Notes: generated by a model not told the origin, from the letters alone. DNA of 64,000 nucleotides from Pseudomonas parasichuanensis (GCF_021601385.1 NZ_BQHO01000031.1:17597-81596); one strand, 5' to 3'. Numbered from the stretch's first letter, positions 1 through 8,967 are shown. A program made the numbers and translations.

Positions 1-1097
1 GCGCCGATCACTTTGTTGACAGGGGTCAGAGCCGTGCTGAACGGGACAGATTCACCAATATCGAAGCCCGTGATCTTGAATCCAACATCCGCTGGGATAA
101 GCTCACCCTGTGCGAACTCGACGACCGCGTCCTTGATCTCCTGATCAATGGTCGATGGAAGCGTGCCGTCGCTGACCAGGGTTATATTGAGAATCGCGTC
201 GACGTATATAGGTCGGCTTGCCTTGATTACCTTCTTGTTGGCTGGGTAGTTGGGCGAAGTAACCTCGACCGAAAAAGGTGTTCCCGCCTGATACAGCCGC
301 GCGCCAGGATTTTTTTTCAGATATATCGCCATGGCGACATCGGAATCTGTGCCGCCATCAATGATGGGGGCAATCGAGTGCGCCGGGAGACCATAGGGGT
401 TATCAGCAGATACAGCAGCGCTGTTTGTGTCGTTCTCGTAGATCTTCGCCCGACGAACTCCAGCTACACCGAACAGTTGACCCAACATTGAATCAATCTG
501 GTTGTTGCCAGGCTTTCCCACGGCAGTCGCGCGAGTGACGCGCAGCTGCTCATCGGTCTGGGCGTCAGTGCCTGGCGTTGCTGGTGCAGTGTTTGTTGCG
601 GAAGAAAGCCCTGCGACCACGTCGACTATCCGGGTGATCGTCCCTGCGTCCGCCTGCGTCGGCCCGACAACCGTGCAGGTAGCATTTACCGTCGCGCTTC
701 CAGATGAGTCAGCCGTCACCGTCTGGTCGATTGACCACCGGCTGCCGTTGATTGTCGACTCGAATCGAGTTCCAGAGATTATTACGGTACCAGGTGTGGC
801 CGTCAGTGTAAGGGCTACGCTGGATCCTGATCCGCTCGATCGTGTGGTGCCGGTCAGCGAACAGACGATATCAAGGTCTGTCCTCTTTGCCTTGTTCGGG
901 TCTTTGGAGTTGTATGCCTGCTGCAGGGTCTCGTCGAGCGCGTAGAAAATCTCCGCGTCGTGCGCCATCTTGAGGCCGTCAGGTGTTGACGGGTCAAGGT
1001 TCCACAGCGGGTCGATATCGATGTAGAACTGGCGCTCTTGGGCAAACCATTCATTTTGAGTCTGCAACACGTAGCCGGTCGAAGTCAGGCTAGCCAT
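1..1097 (-). CDS. Baseplate J/gp47-family protein, partial (C-terminus off window)
   Basis: Translating the minus strand from an ATG gives MASLTSTGYVLQTQNEWF, then an open frame of about 365 residues to the window edge without a stop. The N-terminal part, a central region with FGVAGVRRAKIYENDT, and a downstream repeat-like beta domain (ILNITLVSDGTLPSTIDQ) resemble baseplate J / gp47 proteins. These form the wedge ring that connects the tail tube region to the fibres. The ATG overlaps the end of the upstream gp25-like gene by 8 bases, indicating translational coupling. The family assignment rests on these motifs and on position after gp25, the usual order. The C-terminal part is not visible. 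Confidence 0.8.
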   Translation of the reverse strand, partial: MASLTSTGYVLQTQNEWFAQERQFYIDIDPLWNLDPSTPDGLKMAHDAEIFYALDETLQQAYNSKDPNKAKRTDLDIVCSLTGTTRSSGSGSSVALTLTATPGTVIISGTRFESTINGSRWSIDQTVTADSSGSATVNATCTVVGPTQADAGTITRIVDVVAGLSSATNTAPATPGTDAQTDEQLRVTRATAVGKPGNNQIDSMLGQLFGVAGVRRAKIYENDTNSAAVSADNPYGLPAHSIAPIIDGGTDSDVAMAIYLKKNPGARLYQAGTPFSVEVTSPNYPANKKVIKASRPIYVDAILNITLVSDGTLPSTIDQEIKDAVVEFAQGELIPADVGFKITGFDIGESVPFSTALTPVNKVIG

Positions 1098-1440
1098 TCA
1101 GTGTTACCTCTTCCAGACCGAACTCGGTAAGAATCCCAGCAGTTACGCTGTAGGTGCGGTTGTTGATGTCGAAATCCGCAGAGAAGCTGGTGAGGCGCAC
1201 GACGCCTTGAGTGTTTGCGATCCGCGCCCGCAGCGCCGCTTCGGCAGCAGATAGGCTGGCGAATTTGCCGAGAATTTGTTCGTACCACGGCGTGCCGTCG
1301 GTGACGTCGCGAAAGTATTCGCCCAGGAAGAGGCGAAGCCTTGTCAGAACGGTCTGAGCAATTTCTGACTTTCCGCTTATGAACTGCTGCCCACGCGTCA
1401 CGATGTCGCCAGTTTCGTCGTCTAGTCTGCGTACGGTCAT
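1090..1440 (-). CDS. gp25-like baseplate wedge protein
   Basis: 116 residues, MTVRRLDDETGDIVTRGQQF through a C-terminal EEVTLNG. The size, the segment containing VLTRLRLFLGEYFRDVTDGTPW, and the position between a spike gene and a baseplate J gene fit the T4 gp25 / GPW family, whose members help trigger sheath assembly at the baseplate. Its ATG overlaps the stop of the preceding spike gene in an ATGA arrangement, and its own end overlaps the next start by 8 bases. The three baseplate genes are therefore likely translated as one coupled unit. Confidence 0.85.
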   Translation of the reverse strand: MTVRRLDDETGDIVTRGQQFISGKSEIAQTVLTRLRLFLGEYFRDVTDGTPWYEQILGKFASLSAAEAALRARIANTQGVVRLTSFSADFDINNRTYSVTAGILTEFGLEEVTLNG

Positions 1441-2144
1441 ATGATCGGCCCATCCGAGATTTGGTTGCCGCGCGTAACGCCGGTGGTCCTGTGGGTATCC
1501 AGCGATATGCCAGCGGCAGTGATTACGTCACCGCCGGGCGTGATCTTCAGGCCGTTAATTAAGAAAGTTCCATCAGCCTGAAGCTGAAAGCTTCCTGCGC
1601 CGTTCTGCATGAGGGTCGTTCCATCTGGCAGCACATCAAACTTCGCGACACCGTTATCCATGGAGATGCTGTTGTCGTTTTTCAGCCAAACAAACTGGGC
1701 ACCAGCCTTATTGCGCAGACGCACCCCATTGTTTTGAAAGTCTGGAAGAGCATGAGGCTTTGACCTGAATCCGGGCAGGAACATGGCATCCTGCATGTTA
1801 TGGAAGCGTCCAACCGGGTTCGAGGCGATACCGCCACTCTGCACCCACCCGTCAATGCAGCGCTGAGAGAAAAGGATGTCGCCCTCGCAGCCTGGGTCGA
1901 TCTGGTACTCCATGCAATAGTCGCCGCCCGGGAAGTGCACAGGAACCTCGATGATCGGCGGGACGGTGAACTCCGCGCCGTTAATGTCCACTCGTAGAAC
2001 GCCGACTTGTAACTGGGCTAGCTGGGTTTCCGCATCGAAAGTCAGAACGTGCCCAGGTATAGACGTGCAAACCCCTTTCATAACTTCACGAAAGGCGTCA
2101 CGAAGCATCTTGGCCTGTTTTGCGCGGCCTTCTGTTCTAACCAT
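1437..2144 (-). CDS. Gp138-like baseplate spike / membrane-puncturing protein
   Basis: 235 residues. The N-terminal half carries an OB-fold-like section (VCTSIPGHVLTFDAETQLAQ) followed by PPIIEVPVHFPGG and GCEGDILFSQRCIDGW, typical of the phage Gp138 N-terminal domain and gpV-like baseplate assembly proteins. The C-terminal part has short beta repeats (DNGVAKFDVLPDGTTLMQNG, then QLQADGTFLINGLKI) that would make the trimeric beta-helix of the puncturing spike. An AGAGG element lies about 5 bases before the ATG. The stop overlaps the gp25-like start. The role, piercing the outer membrane at the tail tip, is inferred from family and context. Confidence 0.85.
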   Translation of the reverse strand: MVRTEGRAKQAKMLRDAFREVMKGVCTSIPGHVLTFDAETQLAQLQVGVLRVDINGAEFTVPPIIEVPVHFPGGDYCMEYQIDPGCEGDILFSQRCIDGWVQSGGIASNPVGRFHNMQDAMFLPGFRSKPHALPDFQNNGVRLRNKAGAQFVWLKNDNSISMDNGVAKFDVLPDGTTLMQNGAGSFQLQADGTFLINGLKITPGGDVITAAGISLDTHRTTGVTRGNQISDGPII

Positions 2145-2178
2145 GCGAACCTCTTGATCTCGTAGCGTTGGCGATAGA

Positions 2179-3594
2179 TCAGCGCACGAACTGCTGTCCT
2201 CGCATGTAGGCGGTGTTCACCGATGCGACGGCCTCACCGCGGGTGATTTTCCCGTCACGATTTACATCGAGACCTGAGTTCGCTGCGTACTCGCGCTGGT
2301 ATGGTCCGGTGTCTCGCTCCCACATGACATAGGAGTCAGGGCGCCCTATAGCGGCCGGCCATAGCACGGCAAGATAGGCGTCGCCGAGGTTACGGATTCT
2401 TCCCGCGTAGGTCTGGTAGTAGGACTCGACATAGTCGAGCTGGCGCACCGCCGTCATGCGCGCAAGCTGAGCCGTAGTGGTACCCAGCCCAACCGCAGTC
2501 GGCTCAATGAACTGGATAAGGCCTGTGGCCGAGCTGCCTGGGTTGCGAGCCGCGGGGCTGAATGTGTATCCAGTTTCGAAGCCCATCACAGCCATTAACC
2601 AGTTCGGGTCTATCGACTGCCGTCCTGCAATATCCCGTGTCTTTACCCTGAACGCCTGGTCAACCCTTGCACCCCAGATCAGCTTACCGTTCTCGGGGGT
2701 GGCAGATTGCATCAGCGGAGGCGTTGTGCCGGCGCGCAGTCCGTCGATTTCAGTCTTCCACACATCACCATGCGAATCGCCCGAGTGCTTCAGCGAGAAG
2801 ACGTTGTATTCGCCGTTCGCGCTGGCATCCCCACTGATTTCCGACACATAGAGATTGCCGGTGTTGAACGTGGCGAACTCACTTTCAACGTTTATCTTCC
2901 CATTGATTCGCAGGGACGGATTTAGCTGGACAGATACGAACACGCCCAGGCCATCCGGGCCTCTAGACACTTCAGGGATACCGATCATCCCGCTGAACTG
3001 GTCGACCTGTACAGGGCTCGCAATGCGGGGAAGTTCAGGTTTCGTAATGACGATGCGACCGCGATCCTGCATCCAGTCGAACTTGTAGGCATAGGAAAGA
3101 TCAGCGAATGCTGAAGGGATGTCACCATCAACCACAAGTCCAGAGGCAAGCGGCTTGGCGTCGGCGAACTGACTGTTGTCGATGTCAATCGGCAGCGGCC
3201 ACGCCCTGGCCAGGGCGCGCAATACCTCCTCGACCCTCGTGCCAACCCCGAACGAGATCTGTGCAGAAGCTCGGTCAATAGCCGGCTGCCCAGACCGGCA
3301 GATCAGGCGCGTGATGATCTCTGGCGCACCTGGCTCGCGCTCCCTCAGTGAGTTGGTAACGTAGCCAGTGAAAACCGCGTCGATGTTATCGGTATATCCA
3401 GCGCGGAAGACGATGCTTGACCCCTGGGGAATCGTCGATAACTTATTTGCGTTATATAGCCTGATGTCTGCGAACGAGATCGCATCTCCCGGAGAAATGT
3501 CGATATCGAATAGGCATCTGAACTGCCGCCGACCTACCTGCTCGGACATGTACGGCTGCCCATTGATGTCCACGGACCATGCTCGCTCTCTCAT
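2179..3594 (-). CDS. Baseplate hub protein with C-terminal lytic transglycosylase domain
   Basis: 471 residues from the chosen start (MRERAWSVDINGQPYMSEQV). That ATG overlaps the preceding stop as ATGA; a start 8 codons upstream is open but would overlap more. Residues 1 to about 280 are a beta-rich hub domain. The C-terminal third, beginning near DPNWLMAVMGFETGYTFSP, is an SLT-type muramidase fold: Glu in GFETGYTF followed by SSATGLIQFIEPTA matches the catalytic Glu and the GLxQ motif. Close to the C-terminus is DVNRDGKITRGE, an EF-hand-like calcium loop. The protein would cut peptidoglycan during DNA injection. Confidence 0.85.
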   Translation of the reverse strand: MRERAWSVDINGQPYMSEQVGRRQFRCLFDIDISPGDAISFADIRLYNANKLSTIPQGSSIVFRAGYTDNIDAVFTGYVTNSLREREPGAPEIITRLICRSGQPAIDRASAQISFGVGTRVEEVLRALARAWPLPIDIDNSQFADAKPLASGLVVDGDIPSAFADLSYAYKFDWMQDRGRIVITKPELPRIASPVQVDQFSGMIGIPEVSRGPDGLGVFVSVQLNPSLRINGKINVESEFATFNTGNLYVSEISGDASANGEYNVFSLKHSGDSHGDVWKTEIDGLRAGTTPPLMQSATPENGKLIWGARVDQAFRVKTRDIAGRQSIDPNWLMAVMGFETGYTFSPAARNPGSSATGLIQFIEPTAVGLGTTTAQLARMTAVRQLDYVESYYQTYAGRIRNLGDAYLAVLWPAAIGRPDSYVMWERDTGPYQREYAANSGLDVNRDGKITRGEAVASVNTAYMRGQQFVR

Positions 3595-3899
3595 GCGCTC
3601 ACCGGGGGAGGTACCCATACTAGATGGTTGTCAGTTCCGAGGTTGTCGAGGGTAACGTCGCTTCCGGTAAATACAAGCTGCCCGATTCCAGTCCGATAGC
3701 TCTGGATCACATCGCTACCTGGCTCGAGCATTGCCCCAGAAACAATTCGACTACCATCGCGCAGCAGATTCATTGACCAAGCTGGAAGGTCCAGGTACGA
3801 AATGAAGTCCACTTCGAAGTCGATCAAGTTGTCGCCAAGCTGCACAGAGAACCGCTGGTGGGCGTTGGCCGCGCCTGACCTTAAAGGGATCACGTACAT
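3591..3899 (-). CDS. Baseplate plug-like small tail protein
   Basis: 102 residues (MYVIPLRSGAANAHQRFSVQ start, WVPPPVSA end). The compact beta-strand pattern with RFSVQLGDNLIDFEVDF and a LRDG turn, plus the location between a Dit-like gene and the hub gene, fits the small baseplate plug-like family found in many simple myoviruses. Its ATG shares one base with the preceding TGA, and its own TGA overlaps the hub ATG, so translation is coupled at both ends. Family membership is inferred from size and context; no catalytic motif is expected. Confidence 0.65.
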   Translation of the reverse strand: MYVIPLRSGAANAHQRFSVQLGDNLIDFEVDFISYLDLPAWSMNLLRDGSRIVSGAMLEPGSDVIQSYRTGIGQLVFTGSDVTLDNLGTDNHLVWVPPPVSA

Positions 3900-4555
3900 C
3901 AGAGTACTCCATCAAGGATATCGTTGACGGCGCTCGACACGGCATCGTTGGCTTCTTTTGCGATCGCCTGGCCGCGCTTGATCGCCCTGGATAGAGCGCT
4001 TTGCGAGGGGTCACCCTCCCGCAACTGCGGAATTGAACACTCCGTATCCCGAGCGATCCTGTCTAGCTCAATAACCTCCTGGAGCTCGACAACAAACTCA
4101 AGACCACCTTCATTGCGTGGCTCTTTAGTCCGCGACAAGCGGGTTATGGCCATGTTCTTAAGCAGGATGTCACCGGCGTCTATGTCGAAAGGGTCAGCTG
4201 ACTGCATCAACCAGATCAGGAAGTCCAATGTGGTGCTTGCCCTGGTCTGATCGCTGCCGGCCAAGAAGCCAGCAGATAGGCCAGCTATCGTAGAAACAAT
4301 TGGATTGCTGGTGATGTTCGATAAGGCCCCTCCTAGGAAGTCAGTCAGTTGAACCTTGACCGGGTTGTTGCTGATAGATCCAGTCATCGTCCATTTGAAC
4401 GGGTTGAGGATCCTGTGATCAGAGATTCGAACACCCGACTCGATCGGAAACGACGTGATCGTTACAGACACATCCAGGGTGTCTTCAAGAACTGCATCGA
4501 ATGAGTAGCCGGCAATCGTTGGAGCCTGACGGGTGAAGATATTGACGATACTCAA
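3899..4555 (-). CDS. Dit-like phage tail protein
   Basis: 218 residues. The N-terminal ~150 residues (MSIVNIFTRQAPTIAGYSFD through RLSRTKEPRNEGGLEFVVEL) look like the Dit-like N-terminal domain that links tail tube and baseplate. The C-terminal tail is helical and charged. The start is a TTG: a GGAGCGA sequence ends 5 bases before it, and the tape measure stop (TAG) lies between the Shine-Dalgarno and the TTG. That makes a non-ATG start likely. The call rests on overall pattern and gene order. Confidence 0.7.
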   Translation of the reverse strand: MSIVNIFTRQAPTIAGYSFDAVLEDTLDVSVTITSFPIESGVRISDHRILNPFKWTMTGSISNNPVKVQLTDFLGGALSNITSNPIVSTIAGLSAGFLAGSDQTRASTTLDFLIWLMQSADPFDIDAGDILLKNMAITRLSRTKEPRNEGGLEFVVELQEVIELDRIARDTECSIPQLREGDPSQSALSRAIKRGQAIAKEANDAVSSAVNDILDGVL

Positions 4556-4557
4556 GG

Positions 4558-5787
4558 CTATCGCTCCGTGGTCGTTGCCAGGTCACTCAACGTCTCGTAA
4601 TTCTGGCGCTCATTCACCTGCATGATTTTGCTTTCTAGAGCCTGCCCGTCGAGCTGGATGGTCATGTCTAGGTTGTTTTGCACCTTTAATGGAGCTCTGG
4701 TAAGCGCTCCCGCCAGCGCCTCGGCGCTGGCTTGGCGGTCCTCATTTTTCGCGTCCCGGTCAACCGCCGGCACACTGTCGATGACACCTATGTCTCCGTA
4801 GACCTCTGATTTTTTTAGCTGAATGTGATCGTAGCCTGGCATGGGATCTGCGCGCTCATCGCCTTGAGGCCATATGCTGCGCTGTTCAGGCGGCGAAAGC
4901 TGAGGCGACGCCCGATCTTCGGCGAGGTAACCGGCATCCTGTGCCTGTTCTCTATGATCGCGATCTCCTGGCGCGAACACCTCGTTGATCAACTGCAGTG
5001 GACTTTTTATCGCCTTCAGCCCGGTAATTTCTTTCAGCCAGTCGTCGAACTCACGGGAAGCCTGGCCGTAGCCTGGTAGCTTGCCGTTCAAGTACTCGCT
5101 CAGCTCGCTTGCGCCTATTGCGCCACCGACAGTCGCTAAGCCAAACGTGCCAGCAGATGAGGCTGCGCCACCAACAGCGCCCAAGCCAATCTTTGAGGCG
5201 GCAACTCCGGCCAGCGACGCCCCCGCAGACAAGCCTACTGCTGCGGTTGCACCGTCGTTCTCTGCTGCATAGTCGATGGCCTTAGAGATGCCTTCTCGGT
5301 TGTTCTCAATCAGCTTGTTCAGCCAATTGCTCGCGCCGATGAGGCTGGGGAGGAACTTGTCCGCCAGCTCATTGCGCACGCCTTCGATGACAAGGCCCAG
5401 CTCTGCCGAACTCTCGCGTAACTTCCTGCTGTTCTCGGTAAGGCCATCAAGGTCGCCGGCCAGACCATTTGCCTTTTTGGCCAGGCTGTCCAGCTGATCA
5501 GCTCCGCCCGAAAGAGCTCTGAAGGTCGCATCAGACAGGCCAAGCGCGTTTTGCACTTGAGCCCTCTGCCCCTCATCCAGGCGAGGGATCATGTCGGACA
5601 GAGCCCGCATGAACTCCTCGCCGGTGTTGGTCTGGTACAGCGAGCTGACGTCAATTCCGGCGGTGGCCAGGTCGCCCACAGGACCAGCATCACCCTTCAG
5701 GCGCAGGTTGTTCTGTATTTCCTCGAAGCGGGTGATTGCCTCAAGGGCCTCGCTCACCTCGCCACCCATCAGCCGTACGGATCTCAC
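4558..5787 (-). pseudogene. Phage tail tape measure protein, N-terminus missing
   Basis: The readable frame encodes about 405 residues of a tape measure C-terminal region. It contains ALGLSDATFRALSGG and long alpha-helical stretches (LDSLAKKANGLAGDLDGL), then an Ala/Gly-rich hydrophobic stretch (AAVGLSAGASLAGVAASKIG and following) and a charged C-terminus with LDMTIQLDGQALESKIMQV. Tape measure proteins of this type are usually much longer and set tail length. Here the frame enters without a natural start: a GTG near the right end would lie in sequence that belongs to the opposite-strand phosphatase gene. The coding match ends near GGEVSEALEAITRF, at the junction described separately. Confidence 0.85.
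5765..5787. other. Junction between phage tape measure and host phosphatase gene
   Basis: Left of this point the minus strand encodes tape measure (reading VRLMGGEVSEALEAITRF). Right of it the plus strand encodes the interior of a PhoD-like phosphatase (LTEQRQARYRHELPLIEAF). Both proteins are truncated at the same 10-20 bases. No direct repeat, IS end or recombinase gene is visible at the site. A normal prophage end would not fall inside the tape measure gene. Confidence 0.8.
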
Positions 5788-6832
5788 CGAGCAGCGCCAG
5801 GCGCGCTACCGGCACGAGCTGCCGCTGATCGAAGCGTTCCGCGATGGCCTGGGCCAGGTGGCGCGGATCATGGCCCACCTGCCCTGCCTGATGATCTTCG
5901 ACGACCACGACATCACCGATGACTGGAACCTCTCGGCGCAGTGGGAACAGACCGCCTATGGCCACCCGTTCTCGCGGCGCATCATCGGCAACGCGCTGCT
6001 CGGCTACCTGCTGTGCCAAGGCTGGGGCAATGACCCGGATACCTGCACGCCGCTGATCGAGCAGTGCCAGCGCTTTACGCAGCAGCGCACCAGCCAGGAT
6101 GAACTGATCGGCGAGCTGCTGCGCTTCCAGGGTTGGCAATACGAGCTGCCCAGCAACCCGCCGCTGCTGGTGCTGGACACCCGTACCCGCCGCTGGCGCA
6201 GCGAAAGCAACCTGGGCAAGCCGTCGGGCCTGCTCGACTGGGAGGCGCTGTGCGAGTTGCAGCAGGCGCTGATCGATCACCCTTCGGCGGTGATCGTGTC
6301 GCCGGCGCCTATTTTCGGGGTCAAGCTGATCGAAACCGTGCAACGGGTATTCAGCACGCTGGGTTACCCGTTGCTGGTGGATGCCGAGAACTGGATGGCC
6401 CACCGCGGCGCGGCGCAGGTGATCCTCAACATCTTCCGCCACTCGCGCACGCCGGGGCACTACGTTGTGCTATCGGGCGACGTGCATTACTCGTTCGTCT
6501 ATGAGGTGCTGATCCGCCACCGCCAGCGCAGCCCGCACCTGTGGCAGGTGACCAGCAGCGGCATCAAGAACGAATTCCCCCGGCGCCTGCTGGATGTGCT
6601 CGACCGGCTCAACCGCTGGCTGTATTCACCGCGCTCGCCGCTCAACTGGTTCACCCAGCGCAGGGAGATGGAGGTGGTGCCACGGGTGCCCAGCCACAGC
6701 AAGGCCGGTGAGCGGCTGTGGAATAGCGCGGGGCTGGGGCAGGTGTTTTTCGACGAGCAGGGGCGGCCGGCGCGGGTGTATCAGCTCAATGCCGATGGGG
6801 CGGCGGCGACGGAGTTTGTGCGGCGAGGGTGA
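5783..6832 (+). pseudogene. PhoD-like metallophosphatase, 5' portion missing
   Basis: About 349 residues remain, from LTEQRQARYRHELPLIEAF to EFVRRG. The segment LMIFDDHDITDDWN is the metal-binding FDDHD signature of PhoD-type phosphatases (DUF7800/MPP_PhoD), and VVLSGDVHYSFVYEV is the downstream GDVH motif. The N-terminal part, which would carry the first metal ligands, is absent because the sequence is replaced by phage DNA at the left junction. Full-length relatives are usually several hundred residues longer. No functional product is expected unless an internal start is used. A REP pair follows the stop. Confidence 0.85.
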
Positions 6833-6860
6833 ACTAATGGAGGTTTGTGGCGGATTTGCC

Positions 6861-6936
6861 GGCCTCTTCGCGGCTAAAGCCGCTCCTACAGAGATCGCGC
6901 TGCGTCTGTGGGAGCGGCTTTAGCCGCGAAGAGGCC
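6861..6936. repeat. Inverted REP pair (REPIN-like)
   Basis: Two 31-base arms starting GGCCTCTTCGCGGCTAAAGC and ending in its near-exact reverse complement flank a 14-base spacer. This is the P. putida-type REP core. It sits between two convergent gene ends (phosphatase remnant and hsbA) and may serve as a bidirectional terminator. Confidence 0.9.
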
Positions 6937-6940
6937 TGGA

Positions 6941-7423
6941 TCAGGAACGCTCCAGCGCGCTCACCAGGTCGTGGAACGCCTCGCGGTTGGAGTCGTTCAG
7001 GCCCATGAGGATCTTGTGCGCCTCCAGCACCTTGGAACGCACCACGTCTTCGCTCTGGTCCTGGGACGGCAGGTCGGTCAGGCACTCGGGGCATGGCACC
7101 GGGCGGTCGACGATGTTGAACACCTGGTCGAAGCCCATGGACTGCAGCAGGCGCGAGATGTCCGGGTTGGTGGTCACCACGGTCGGCAGCAGGCCGATTT
7201 TCTGCCGCGACAGGATCGACAGCTTGGCCAGCAGGCCCAGCGTGGTGCTGTCGATGCTTTCGGTTTCGGTCAGGTCGATGACGATGGCCGAGAAGTTCAG
7301 CGCAGTGAAAATCTTCTCGATCGTCGCATCCAGCGCCGAACACAGGGTCAGGCGCACTTCACCGACAAATTTCAGAACGAAGGTGCCGTTCTGTTCGGCG
7401 AACTGGATTCTACCGGTACTCAT
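6941..7423 (-). CDS. hsbA: HsbA-like anti-sigma factor antagonist (STAS domain)
   Basis: 160 residues. The STAS fold spans about residues 1-105, with the phospho-acceptor region DLTETESIDSTTLGLL placing Ser at residue 56, the position used in Pseudomonas HsbA. A ~50-residue extension follows, containing CPEC. In P. aeruginosa HsbA is phosphorylated and dephosphorylated by HsbR; it binds either the anti-sigma factor FlgM or the diguanylate cyclase HsbD, and so switches between flagellar expression and biofilm formation. The gene overlaps the hsbR stop by 4 bases (ATGA), so the two are translationally coupled. The role here is by homology. Confidence 0.9.
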   Translation of the reverse strand: MSTGRIQFAEQNGTFVLKFVGEVRLTLCSALDATIEKIFTALNFSAIVIDLTETESIDSTTLGLLAKLSILSRQKIGLLPTVVTTNPDISRLLQSMGFDQVFNIVDRPVPCPECLTDLPSQDQSEDVVRSKVLEAHKILMGLNDSNREAFHDLVSALERS

Positions 7424-8604
7424 TCAAGGTTCCTGCTCAACACCAATAGGGCGATATCATCCGGCATCTCCCCAAGCGTAGCCAATTCGAATCGTTGGCG
7501 CAGCCCCTCCAGGCTGCCCCCCGCTTCCTTGACGATCTCCGGCAAGGTCGCTTCCTTATCTTTGAGTGTGCCCCCTGGCAAAAGGTCCAGAATGCCATCG
7601 GACATGAGCGTGAGGCTGAACTGCGGTGGCAGCTCCAGCACCAGGTCCTGGTAGCTGGCCTCATCGAACAGCCCCACTGGCAGGCCGCGGCCTTCCAGGT
7701 AGCGGACTTCACCCGGGGTGTACAGCACCGGCAACGGCAAATGGCCGCCGACGCTGTAGGTGAGCAGGCCGGTTTCCTCGTCGATGACGCCACCGACCAT
7801 GGTTACATGCTTGCCCAGCTTGCAGTTGATCAGCCCGCGGTTGATGTGGCTGAGCACTTCCGAGGGCTTGAATTCGCGCACCTTGCTACCGCGCTTGAAT
7901 TCGAACAGCAGCCGCGTGGTCATGAACTTGAGCAGCACGGTGACGAACGCCGACGACGCGCCATGGCCGGAAACGTCTGCCAGGTAGAACGCAATGCGCC
8001 GGTCATCCACACGGAAGTAGTCGGCGAAGTCGCCCGACAGGTACAACGACGGGATGATCTGGTGCTCGAAGGTGTATTCGCCCGCGACCCAGGGGTTCTC
8101 GGGCAGCATGTTCATCTGCACCTGGCGCCCGGCGGTCTGGTCTTCCTGCAACAGGTGCAGGCTGGCCTCGAGCTCGCGGTTGGCGGCTTCCAGCTTGTCG
8201 CGGTAGCGCTGGTTTTCCAGCACCAGGCGCGAGCGGTCGAGCGCGCGGCGCACCGAGTGCTCGAGCACGGCGAGGTCTTCAAGCGGCTTGATCAGGTAAT
8301 CGGCGGCGCCAAGGCGCAAGGCCTCGACCGCGTCGCTCATGACACCGGCACCGGACACCACGATCACCGGCAACTGCGGCGCGCGCTCGCTGATCTGGCG
8401 GATCAGTTCGAGGCCGCCCATCTGCGGCATGCGCAAATCGCAGATCACGAGGTCGGGCTGGTGTTCTTCGAAGACCTGAAGGCCCTGCTGGCCGTTCCCG
8501 GCCTGGAGGACGCTGAAGCCACTGTCTTCCAGATAGGCGGCGAGGCTGGCACGGACCACATCGTCGTCATCGATAATCAGCAGCGTTGCACTGGTTTTCT
8601 GCAT
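7420..8604 (-). CDS. hsbR: HsbR-like response regulator with PPM/SpoIIE phosphatase domain
   Basis: 394 residues from MQKTSATLLIIDDDDVVRAS. A start 27 codons upstream is open, but it would add a region unlike a receiver domain. Receiver domain at residues 7-125, with acidic pocket DDDD and phospho-Asp56 in VICDLRMPQMGG; helical linker at 125-185; PP2C/SpoIIE-type phosphatase at about 195-394 (FADYFRVDDRRIAFYLADVSGHGASSAF contains the metal-binding Asp/Gly pattern, later LMSDGILDL). It receives phosphate from HptB in the GacS-linked multikinase network and acts on HsbA. It forms an operon with hsbA. Confidence 0.9.
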   Translation of the reverse strand: MQKTSATLLIIDDDDVVRASLAAYLEDSGFSVLQAGNGQQGLQVFEEHQPDLVICDLRMPQMGGLELIRQISERAPQLPVIVVSGAGVMSDAVEALRLGAADYLIKPLEDLAVLEHSVRRALDRSRLVLENQRYRDKLEAANRELEASLHLLQEDQTAGRQVQMNMLPENPWVAGEYTFEHQIIPSLYLSGDFADYFRVDDRRIAFYLADVSGHGASSAFVTVLLKFMTTRLLFEFKRGSKVREFKPSEVLSHINRGLINCKLGKHVTMVGGVIDEETGLLTYSVGGHLPLPVLYTPGEVRYLEGRGLPVGLFDEASYQDLVLELPPQFSLTLMSDGILDLLPGGTLKDKEATLPEIVKEAGGSLEGLRQRFELATLGEMPDDIALLVLSRNLE

Positions 8605-8967
8605 GTGGGCGAACGGCGCCGATTTGGGTTGGCGTAGCGGGCGGCGGCAAGCCGGCGCGAAGCTACTGGAATACTGTGTGATCACTCACTCTCTGAGTTG
8701 TAGGACAAGAAGACTTGCCCGGCAAATAGCAGTGGTGCCCTGTAAGGCGCAGACGGTACTCCCATCCGCCGGGCGTTTCAAGCACACAAGGGTCGAGTGC
8801 TGCGCCGTAATCACTGGTGGTTATTAAGGGCCCTGATTCGCACACTGTTATGCATATCCGCAGGCCCTGCCCTGCTCTGCAACTGGCGATTGCCGATGCA
8901 ATTTGCCCGGACGTATGATCGGCTCTACTGCCTGCACAGCGGCGCAACCCGATGGAAAGGACCGAGC
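8605..8967. other. Intergenic region between hsbR and the PilZ gene
   Basis: About 363 bases between divergent genes. I see no convincing gene. It holds a candidate promoter for the PilZ gene (separate entry) and a short ACTC...GAGT inverted repeat near 8694. A longer open frame extends the PilZ gene upstream, but its codons do not look protein-like there. Confidence 0.6.
8890..8919 (+). promoter_or_regulatory. Candidate sigma-70 promoter for PilZ gene
   Basis: TTGCCG, an 18-base spacer and TATGAT lie 48 bases before the ATG of the PilZ gene. Match to consensus is good at both hexamers; not experimentally supported. Confidence 0.4.

Larger units (their letters stand above)
1..5780 (-). mobile_element. 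Prophage fragment: contractile tail baseplate module
   Basis: Seven co-directional minus-strand genes with 1-8 base overlaps or near-contact follow the order tape measure, Dit-like, plug-like, hub/lysozyme, Gp138-like spike, gp25-like wedge and baseplate J. That is the tail-tip block of a myovirus. Third codon positions look less GC-rich than in the host genes that follow, which suggests foreign origin (by eye, not computed). No integrase, att site, head or lysis genes are visible. The fragment continues beyond the left edge and ends abruptly inside the tape measure gene on the right. Confidence 0.9.

Noticed and set aside
854-1054. Small minus-strand frame near the baseplate J gene
   Set aside because: It lies within the baseplate J gene in another frame; the Arg/Ser-rich translation is not protein-like.
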